Made by a program: the position numbers and the translations under genes. Positions 1-8,700 of a stretch of DNA of 64,000 nucleotides are shown here, in pieces (position 1 is the stretch's first letter; the number at the start of each line of letters is the position of its first letter). The stretch lies in NCBI RefSeq assembly GCF_011777505.1, contig NZ_JAATJT010000001.1:744001-808000 (forward strand), written 5' to 3'. This DNA comes from Gaetbulibacter sp. S0825 (lineage in GTDB: Bacteria > Bacteroidota > Bacteroidia > Flavobacteriales > Flavobacteriaceae). The notes below the pieces were generated by a model, which had not been told where the DNA came from, made no database searches, and saw only the letters and a program-made list of their open reading frames with translations.

Positions 1-1056
1 ACAACCAGATTCTCCAACAAGACCAAGTGTTTCACCTTCATAAACTTTAAAGCTCACATCATTAACAGCTTTAAATACTGATGACTTACCAAAAAACCCA
101 TGATTAGTTAGATATTCTTTACTAACATTTTTAATCTCTAGTATTGGAGGTTTCGAGTATAATGCTTCGTGTTTTTGTACTCTTTCTTGAGATGAGACAA
201 CAGTATCTAAAATGTTGTTGTTCATATAATCATCAATTGTAGGAAGTTGTTTTAACCTAACGTTTAAAGACGGTTTGGAGTTAATTAATGCTTTTGTATA
301 TATATGTTGTGGATTTTTAAAAATAGCTTCTGAAGGTCCTTGTTCAACGATTTCACCTTGATACATTACTAGGACTCTATTTGCTATTTCAGACACCAAA
401 GACAGATTATGTGAAATAAATATAATGCTCATTTCAAAGATCTTTTGTAAGTCTTTGAGAAGTAAAATAATGTCTTTTTGGACTGTTACATCCAATGCTG
501 TTGTTGGCTCATCTGCAATTAACAATTTTGGTTTACAAGCAATAGCCATAGCAATCATAACACGTTGTTTTTGGCCGCCAGAAATTTCGTGAGGATACTT
601 GCTAAAAATAACATTTGGATTTGGAAGTTTTACTTTTTTAAACAGATCCAATACTTCATTTTTAGCTTGATTTTTTGTTAGCTTGGTATGTTTTAATAAC
701 ACCTCCAATACTTGTTTTCCACACATCATAGAAGGATTTAAAGAACTCATAGGCTCTTGAAAAATCATAGCGATATCATTACCACGTATTGATTCAAAAT
801 TTTTGTCATCAAGGGTAGTTAAATCTTGATTTTCAAAAACTATTTCACCGTTATCTATGGTGCAATTTTGCTTTGGAAGAAGTCCAGAAATAGCTAAAGA
901 TGATACCGATTTTCCACTTCCAGATTCTCCTACAATTCCTAATATTTCATTTGTAAATAGGTTATAGGAAATCCCTTTAATGACTTTTGAAACAACAGAA
1001 TTGTTAGTAAACGAAATCTCGAGATTCTTAACAGATAGCAAGTGCTTTTTAACCAT
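1..1056 (-). CDS. Peptide-type ABC transporter, fused double ATP-binding protein (5' part, cut by window edge)
   Basis: This gene runs leftwards off the window, and 352 codons are visible from the ATG at 1056. The first ATPase domain is complete. It has a Walker A GESGSGKS, a Q-loop region IFQEPMSSLNP, the signature SGGQKQR and Walker B LLIADEPTTALD, followed by the C-terminal region typical of oligopeptide/dipeptide importer ATPases. A second ATPase domain starts about residue 300 and is cut inside its Walker A (GLVGESGC). Two NBDs in tandem are the pattern of YejF/GsiA/DppDF-type ATPases, which energise uptake of peptides or related nickel and glutathione substrates at the inner membrane. 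The substrate cannot be told from the ATPase. The partner permeases are not in the window. Confidence 0.9.
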   Translation of the reverse strand, partial: MVKKHLLSVKNLEISFTNNSVVSKVIKGISYNLFTNEILGIVGESGSGKSVSSLAISGLLPKQNCTIDNGEIVFENQDLTTLDDKNFESIRGNDIAMIFQEPMSSLNPSMMCGKQVLEVLLKHTKLTKNQAKNEVLDLFKKVKLPNPNVIFSKYPHEISGGQKQRVMIAMAIACKPKLLIADEPTTALDVTVQKDIILLLKDLQKIFEMSIIFISHNLSLVSEIANRVLVMYQGEIVEQGPSEAIFKNPQHIYTKALINSKPSLNVRLKQLPTIDDYMNNNILDTVVSSQERVQKHEALYSKPPILEIKNVSKEYLTNHGFFGKSSVFKAVNDVSFKVYEGETLGLVGESGC

Positions 1057-1257
1057 GCTTAAAAGTATAAAAAATAATTGCTTTTAGTTAGTAATTAACA
1101 ATTGATAAGATTTTTCCTCACACATTTTACGGGAAAACCATAAATCTAAAGAAAGTTGAATTTATTTATTAACAAAAGGGATACAATTGTTAAAGAGTTA
1201 CTAAAATTTTACTACTTTCAAAAGAATGTTAATCCCTTTTTAAACAATTTATTTAAT

Positions 1258-4200
1258 ATGAAAAAAACACTACTACTGTTCATTTTATGTATGAGCACTA
1301 CATTAATTTTTGGTCAAAGCAAGTCGTTTTGGCAAAAAGAAACTCCAGCTAGTAACTCAAGAGTAATGGAGTCTAAAAAATCATTACCAATGTTGCAGAC
1401 ATATAGTTTGGACATGAAGGAAATGAAGCATGCTTTAAAAAACGCACCACTTAGAGGGAGTTTTTCAGGTCAATCCAATTTAGTTATTGCATTTCCTAAC
1501 CACGAAGGAGTTTTGGAACATTATAGAATTATTGAGGCTCCAGTAATGGATCCTAAATTAAGTTTAAAGTATCCTGGAATTAAGTCGTATGCAGGACAGG
1601 GGGTTGAAGACCCTTCAGCTAGAATTCGTTTTAGTGTTTCGCCTTCAGGATTACAAAGTATGCGACTATCTTCAAATAGTGAGGCTGCATTTATTGAACC
1701 TATAACAAAGGATTTTTCTCAATATACAGTTTATAAAAGAAGTGATAAAACAGCAGACTTTGATGATTTTGCATGTGAAGTAACATCTAAAGCTAGTAAA
1801 ATTATGTCTGGAAATAGCGCTTTAAGAAACGCTGATGATGGTGTTTTAAGAACCTATAGATTAGCAGTGTCTGCTACAGGAGAGTATACTCAATATCATG
1901 GTGGCACAAAAGCTCAAGCATTAGCAGCAATTAATACAACTATGACAAGGGTTAATGGTATTTTCGAAACAGATTTTAATGTAACAATGGTTTTAATTGC
2001 TAATACTGATGATGTAATTTATACGAGTACTAATAGCGATCCATATGGCAATACAACATCTGGATATAATAGTGCGCTTCAAAGCACTTTAACAAGTGTG
2101 ATAGGAGAATCAAATTATGATATAGGTCATTTATTTGCAAACCTTCAAAATAATGGAAATGCTGGATGCATTGGGTGTGTATGCGTTAATGGACAAAAAG
2201 GAAGTGGCTGGACTTCGGCAACTGTTCCTGTTGGAGATTTCTTTGATGTAGACTATGTGGCTCATGAAATGGGACATCAATTTGGAGCTAATCACACATG
2301 GACACATGGAGGTAATGAAGGTACGAATGTTCAAATGGAACCTGGGAGTGGTTCAACCATTATGAGTTATGCTGGTATAACAGGCGCAACAGATGTGCAA
2401 GCCAATGTTCATCCTAATTTTCATGCAGCATCAATCGAACAGGTGACAGATTATGTAAAAACTACTAGTTGCCAGACGAATACACCTACTGGTAATTCGG
2501 TTCCAACAGCAGATGCTGGAGCTAATTATACTATTCCAAAAGGGACACCTTTTGTATTAAATGGGGTGGGTACTGATGCAGATACAGGTAATGTACTTAC
2601 TTATAGTTGGGAACAAATGGACGAGAATAATGCTTCAAGCACTTATCCAAGCGTAACAGCCACAACAGGAGTTGCCTTTAGAGCATATGAGCCAACAACG
2701 AATACTAATAGATACTTCCCAAGATTAGAAACAATAAAAACAGGAGCTACATCATGGCAATGGGAAGCAGTACCTAATGTTGCTAGAAACCTAAATTTTA
2801 GACTAACTGTAAGAGATAATGTTGCAGGAGGAGGAGCGAATAATAGTGATGATATGATTGTTACTGTAAATGGGACAGCTGGACCATTTTTGGTAAGCGC
2901 TCCAAATACAAATGTTACGTGGAACGCAGGAACAACCCAAACTGTAACTTGGGATGTTGCTGGAACTACAGGTAATGGAGTTAATGCTGCAAGTGTAGAT
3001 ATTTATCTTTCAACTGATGGAGGTGATACATATACAACTTCTTTAGCATCTGGAGTTCCAAACGATGGATCTCATGATATTTTAGTGCCAAATAATGTGG
3101 GGACACAAAATCGAATTATGGTTAAGGGAACTAATAATATTTTCTTTGATATTTCTAATACTAACTTTACAATTGAAGGACAAGTAGTATGTAATGCAAC
3201 AACTCCAACAGGTTTGGCTGCATCTAGTATTGGAGCTGATACAGCTACTTTAAGTTGGGATGCAGTTGCAGGAGCTTCTTTCGATTTGGATTATAGACAA
3301 GTGGGAGCAGGTTCTTGGACTACTATTTCTGTTAATGGTATTTCAGAAGTGTTATCATCTTTAAGTCCACTAACGCAATATGAAGCAAAGGTTAGAAGTA
3401 AATGTCCTGACACGTCTACATCTACATATAGTGCGACTATTAATTTTACAACAACTGATGTACAGTTAAACTACTGCAATTCGGCAAGTACTAATATAAA
3501 TGATGAGTATATAGGCAGAGTCCAATTAAATACTATAGATAATGCTTCTGGAGGTCAATTTTATACTGATTTTACTAACATATCAACCACTTTAACTAAA
3601 GACAGTCAATATACAATTACTGTAACTCCAACTTGGACAGGAACTGTTTATAGTGAAGGGTATTCAGTTTGGATTGATTATAATAGAGATGGAGATTTTG
3701 CTGATGCAGGGGAGCAAGTATGGACGCAATCTGCAACAAAAAACACACCAGTTAGTGGGAGTTTTACAGTACCATCTTCGGCAGTTGAAAACACTACAAC
3801 GATGAGAGTGTCCATGAAGTATAATGGAATTCCAACATCTTGTGAAACATTCACTTATGGCGAAGTTGAAGACTACACCATTATTATAGAAGGATCTACA
3901 CCAGATACTACGGTACCAGTAATTACTTTAAATGGTGCTTCAATAATGAATTTAACAGTTGGTGACACATACACCGAACAAGGAGCTACAGCTATTGATA
4001 ATATTGATGGAGATTTAACCTCAAGTATAGTGGTTGGAGGAGACACTGTTGACACTAATATGGTTGGCACTTATGTTGTAACATATAATGTGAGTGATGC
4101 AGCTGGAAACGTTGCGGCAGAAGTAACACGAACAGTTAATGTTGGACCAGATACTACGGCACCAATAATTACCTTAAATGGAGCTTCTACAATTAACATT

Positions 4201-5643
4201 AATATAGGAGGCGTATACACAGAGCAAGGGGCTACAGCTACCGATAATGTAGATGGAGATTTAACCTCAAGTATAGTAATTGGAGGAGATGTAGTAGACA
4301 CAAATACAGCAGGGACTTATGTGATTACCTATAATGTAAGTGACTTAGCTGGTAATGCAGCAACAGAAGTAACTAGAACTATTGTTGTTGCTCCAGATAC
4401 TACAGCACCAGTAATTACCTTAAATGGATCTTCTACAGTTAATCTTAATTTAGGAGACACATATACAGAACAAGGAGCTACTGCTACCGATGATGTAGAT
4501 GGAGATCTAACTGCAAGTATAGTAGTTGGAGGAGACACTGTTGATACGAATACAGCAGGAACATATGTAATAACCTATAATGTTAGCGATACTGCTGGTA
4601 ATGCTGCTACAGAAATTACTAGATCAGTAATTATAGCACCAGACACCACAGCGCCAGTAATTACTTTAAATGGCGCATCAACAATAGATTTGACAGTTGG
4701 AGATGCATATACAGAACAAGGAGCTACAGCAACAGACAATGTAGATGGAGATTTAACCTCAAGTATAGTAATTGGAGGGGATGCTGTTAATACAAATACT
4801 GTTGGTGTTTATGTAGTAACATACAATGTAAGTGATGCAGCTGGAAATGTAGCTTCTCAAGTTAATAGGACGGTTAATGTTAATCCAGTAGTAACTGATG
4901 TAACCTTAAACCAAGGATTCTTTGAAACTGGTTGGGATGGTTGGTCCGACGGCGGAAGTGATTGTGCGAGAGTATCGGATGCAACTCGTTCTTATGAAGG
5001 AAATTATTCTATTAGAATTAGAGATAATTCAGGAACTGCTTCGGCAATGACTTTATCGAATATAGATGTTACACCATTCTCGCAAGTAGAAGTAGATTTT
5101 TATTTCTATGTGCGTAGTATGGAAAACAATGAAGATTTTTGGTTACGTTACTATAATGGATCAAGTTGGACAACAGTTGCAACCTGGACTAGAGGTGTAA
5201 ATATTAATAATAACACATTTTATAATGCTACTATTACATTAACAGCAGCACAATATAATTTTGCTGCTAATTCTGGCTTTAGATTCCAAAATGATGCTTC
5301 GGGAAATAATGATCAAATATTTATTGATCAAGTAACTATTACTGGAACAAATTCTGCAAAAGGAGTTAATAATAATTTAGTTGTTGTTGGTGGTGGTCAA
5401 ACTGAAAGAGGAGGTTTTGAAGAAGATTTCAAAATGTATCCAAATCCAGTAAAAGATATACTTAATATTCAATTACCAGAAGGGAAAGCATTTACTTTTG
5501 CTATTAGAAACATGTTAGGACAAACAGTAATGAAAGGTGATTCCGACGGAAAAATAAATGTTACTAATATTAGATCTGGTATGTATTTAATAGAAGTGAA
5601 TGATGGAGAAGAGAAAATGACTAGAAAATTTATTAAAGAATAA
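1258..5643 (+). CDS. Secreted M12B-like zinc metallopeptidase with GEVED, four DUF5011 repeats and T9SS sorting domain
   Basis: The ATG at 1258 (MKKTLLLF) is chosen because it begins a signal peptide ending near FGQ. The open frame extends 34 codons upstream without signal-like sequence. The protein has 1461 residues. The catalytic zinc motif HEMGHQFGANH lies near residue 336 and a Met-turn MSYAG near 369, as in reprolysin-like (M12B) peptidases. After it come a PKD-like region, a fibronectin type III domain, a GEVED module (ends GEVEDYT) and four DUF5011/HYR-like Ig domains of 82 residues. A jelly-roll-like region and a C-terminal T9SS type A sorting domain (MYPNPVKDIL, ending MTRKFIKE) complete it. 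It is predicted to be exported by Sec, passed through the T9SS and left on the surface or secreted. The next gene shares its architecture and repeats. Confidence 0.93.
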   Translation: MKKTLLLFILCMSTTLIFGQSKSFWQKETPASNSRVMESKKSLPMLQTYSLDMKEMKHALKNAPLRGSFSGQSNLVIAFPNHEGVLEHYRIIEAPVMDPKLSLKYPGIKSYAGQGVEDPSARIRFSVSPSGLQSMRLSSNSEAAFIEPITKDFSQYTVYKRSDKTADFDDFACEVTSKASKIMSGNSALRNADDGVLRTYRLAVSATGEYTQYHGGTKAQALAAINTTMTRVNGIFETDFNVTMVLIANTDDVIYTSTNSDPYGNTTSGYNSALQSTLTSVIGESNYDIGHLFANLQNNGNAGCIGCVCVNGQKGSGWTSATVPVGDFFDVDYVAHEMGHQFGANHTWTHGGNEGTNVQMEPGSGSTIMSYAGITGATDVQANVHPNFHAASIEQVTDYVKTTSCQTNTPTGNSVPTADAGANYTIPKGTPFVLNGVGTDADTGNVLTYSWEQMDENNASSTYPSVTATTGVAFRAYEPTTNTNRYFPRLETIKTGATSWQWEAVPNVARNLNFRLTVRDNVAGGGANNSDDMIVTVNGTAGPFLVSAPNTNVTWNAGTTQTVTWDVAGTTGNGVNAASVDIYLSTDGGDTYTTSLASGVPNDGSHDILVPNNVGTQNRIMVKGTNNIFFDISNTNFTIEGQVVCNATTPTGLAASSIGADTATLSWDAVAGASFDLDYRQVGAGSWTTISVNGISEVLSSLSPLTQYEAKVRSKCPDTSTSTYSATINFTTTDVQLNYCNSASTNINDEYIGRVQLNTIDNASGGQFYTDFTNISTTLTKDSQYTITVTPTWTGTVYSEGYSVWIDYNRDGDFADAGEQVWTQSATKNTPVSGSFTVPSSAVENTTTMRVSMKYNGIPTSCETFTYGEVEDYTIIIEGSTPDTTVPVITLNGASIMNLTVGDTYTEQGATAIDNIDGDLTSSIVVGGDTVDTNMVGTYVVTYNVSDAAGNVAAEVTRTVNVGPDTTAPIITLNGASTININIGGVYTEQGATATDNVDGDLTSSIVIGGDVVDTNTAGTYVITYNVSDLAGNAATEVTRTIVVAPDTTAPVITLNGSSTVNLNLGDTYTEQGATATDDVDGDLTASIVVGGDTVDTNTAGTYVITYNVSDTAGNAATEITRSVIIAPDTTAPVITLNGASTIDLTVGDAYTEQGATATDNVDGDLTSSIVIGGDAVNTNTVGVYVVTYNVSDAAGNVASQVNRTVNVNPVVTDVTLNQGFFETGWDGWSDGGSDCARVSDATRSYEGNYSIRIRDNSGTASAMTLSNIDVTPFSQVEVDFYFYVRSMENNEDFWLRYYNGSSWTTVATWTRGVNINNNTFYNATITLTAAQYNFAANSGFRFQNDASGNNDQIFIDQVTITGTNSAKGVNNNLVVVGGGQTERGGFEEDFKMYPNPVKDILNIQLPEGKAFTFAIRNMLGQTVMKGDSDGKINVTNIRSGMYLIEVNDGEEKMTRKFIKE
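3904..4887 (+). repeat. Four tandem 246-bp units encoding DUF5011 domains
   Basis: Units begin at 3904, 4150, 4396 and 4642 with an exact 246-bp period (82 codons). Each encodes DTTxPxITLNG, a central VGDTYTEQGATA-type segment, VDGDLT and a final YNVSDxAGN block. The spacing is invariant, so expansion has been by whole units. Confidence 0.9.
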
Positions 5644-5665
5644 TCTATAACTAATTTTAAACTTT

Positions 5666-5694
5666 AAAGCCTAGATTAAAAATCTAGGCTTTTT
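5666..5694 (+). terminator. Rho-independent terminator after the M12B-like gene
   Basis: A 12-bp perfect stem (AAAGCCTAGATT with AATCTAGGCTTT) with a 3-nt loop ends in a T-run. It lies 23 nt past the stop codon, so the two secreted peptidase genes are probably separate transcripts. Confidence 0.85.
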
Positions 5695-5765
5695 ATTTAC
5701 TTTTTTTGATTAAAAAGACTATTTTTAACTTAATCCCACTTAACAATAATATATAACTAAAAAGC

Positions 5766-8700
5766 ATGAGAAAACTATTACTATTGGTGCTATTTTTAAG
5801 CACTACATTTACTTTTTCGCAAAGTAACGATTTAAAAAAAGCTGAAGCTTTCATAGAGGCAAAAGGCGAAATCACATTTACATTTAAGGTCAACAACTTA
5901 AACGACTTAAATGATATTACAAGACAATTATCAATTGTAAATTTTGATAAGGAAACAAAAACAGTAAAAGTTTGGGCTAATGAAAGTCAATTTAATAACT
6001 TTTTAAGTAGAAATATTCCTTTTAAAGTTGAAACTTCAGATAATACCGCAAAGGCTGAAGAATTACAAATGACAAGTTCTGCTAATAGCAGAGCTTCAAA
6101 CCTAACATTTCCATTAACAGCTTATCCAACTTATGCAGATTATGCACTACAAATGGCAAATTTTGCAGCAGATAACCCATCAATATGCCAATTAGTTGAT
6201 ATTGGAGGTACAGGTGAGGGTGTTTCAGGAGGGAACAAAAGATTGTTGTTCATAAAACTCTCAGACAACATAGGAGTTTCAGAAAACGAGCCAAAATTAA
6301 TGTATACATCTTCCATGCATGGTGATGAAATTGCTGGTTTTCCAATGATGTTAAATCTTATAGATTATTTTATTACAGCATATAAAGACGTGTCTCATGC
6401 GGACCATGCAAGGGTTAAGAATTTAATAGATAATTCTGAAATCTGGATAAATCCAATGGCAAATCCAGATGGAACATATTATAATAGCCCATCAAATACA
6501 TCTGTTGCAAATGCTAGAAGAGGAAATGTAAATGGGTATGATTTAAATAGAAATTATCCTGATAATATAGCTGGTCCACATGATGATGGAAATGCATACC
6601 AAGTTGAGACTTTAGCTTTTATGAATCTTGCAGACAATAATCATTTTATATTATCTGCAAACTTCCATGGAGGTATTGAAGTAGTTAATTACCCTTGGGA
6701 TAATACTTCAGCTAGACATCCAGATGATGATTGGTATATGCATGTAAGTAGAGAATATGCAACCAATGCTCAAAATAACAGCCCTTCTGGATACATGGAT
6801 GCTTTAAATAATGGAATTACTCATGGAGCAGATTGGTATTTAGTTTATGGTGGTCGTCAAGATTATATGAACTATTATCAACAAACTAAAGAAGTTACAA
6901 TAGAATTGTCTAATACAAAACTACCAGCCGCAAGTCAATTAGTAAACTATTGGAATTATAATAAAGAAGCTTTAATAGATTATTTAGTACAAGGGACTTA
7001 TGGTTTTTCAGGAGTTGTTAAAGATGCCGTTACAGGCAATCCAATTGAGGCTACAGTAAAAATAGCTAATCATGATGCTTTAGGCTCTTGGACAAAAACA
7101 ACATTGCCACATGGAGGCTATTTTAGACCAATAAAAGCAGGGACTTATGATATAATTTTTGAAGCGCCCTGCTATCAGTCTTTTACGCTTACCGGACAAA
7201 TAATTTCAGATTATCAAGGGGTTAATTTACCAGAAGTAACATTAACACCTATTGGAGCAACCTCACCTACAGGAGTAGCTGCTGCTAATTTAGGAGCTAA
7301 TACCGCAACAATTAATTGGGATGATCTAGGAGCTACTTACGATTTAAGGTATAAAGAAACAGCTTCAAGTACTTGGATTGATGTTCTAGACATTAGCTCT
7401 AATACGCAAGATTTATTAGGCTTATTGCCAACTACTCAATATGAAGTACAAGTTAGAAGTAAGTGTGCTGGTAATACTTCACCTTATAGTACATCTGTCA
7501 ATTTTACAACATCAGATGCTGCTCCAGTTAACTATTGTGATTCGAGTGGAAATACATCGTATCAAACTGGAATTACGCGAGTGATATTTGGAGCAATTGA
7601 TAATATTGACGGTCCAGCAAAAAATGTTGGATATGAAGACTTTACTAACCTTAGTACAACAGTCACTCATTCTTCTTCTGAAAACCTTACAGTATATGTT
7701 AATACAGATGGAAATTATAGGGTTGATACATTTGTTTGGATTGATTGGAATCAAAATGGAGATTTCACAGATAGTGGGGAAGCTTATGACTTAGGAAACA
7801 TAAGTAATGTGTCTAACGGAGCTATGCCAACTTTGTCAATTTCTATTCCTGTAAGTGCAGAAACCGGAAGTACTAGAATGAGAGTTTCAACTAGATACAA
7901 TAATAACCCTACTTCTTGTCAAACTAATTTTGACGGAGAAGTTGAAGACTATACTGTAACTGTTCAAAGTTTAGTAGACACTACAGCACCAGTAATTACA
8001 CTAAATGGTTCTTCTACCATAGATTTAGATTTGGGCGATACTTATGTAGAAGAAGGAGCTACAGCTAGTGATAATAAAGATGGAGATATTACAGCAAATA
8101 TTGTTGTAGGAGGAGACACTGTTGACACAAATACAGCAGGAGCTTATGTAGTAACATACAATGTAAGTGATGCTGCAGGTAATGCTGCAACAGAGGTTGT
8201 GAGAACAGTAAATGTTATACCAGACACAACCGCACCAGTAATTACTTTGATAGGATCATCAACGATAGATTTGAATGTAGGAGATGCGTACACCGAACAA
8301 GGAGCTACAGCTAGTGATAATAAAGATGGAGATATTACAGCAAATATTGTTGTAGGCGGTGCTACTGTTGACGCAAATACAGCAGGAGCTTATATAGTAA
8401 CATATAATGTAAGTGATGCTGCGGGTAATGCTGCAACAGAAGTAACTAGAACAGTAAATGTTATACCAGACACAACCGCACCAGTAATTACATTGGTAGG
8501 GTCGTCGCCAGTTAATTTAAATGTGGGAGATGCTTATACAGAGGAAGGTGCTACAGCTATCGACAATATAGATGGAGATATCACGGCAAATATAGTTGTT
8601 GGAGGCGATATAGTAGACACAAATATTGCTGGGACATATATAGTAACTTATAATGTGAGCGATGCAGCAGGTAATGCTGCAACAGAGGTTGTGAGAACAG

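Noticed and set aside
1156-1257. Longer N-terminus of the M12B-like protein
   Set aside because: The extra 34 residues are not signal-like, while the ATG at 1258 directly opens a good signal peptide.
3873-4538. Three long minus-strand frames across the DUF5011 repeats
   Set aside because: They are antisense shadows of the repeated Ig-domain codons, share the 246-bp period and have no independent protein features.
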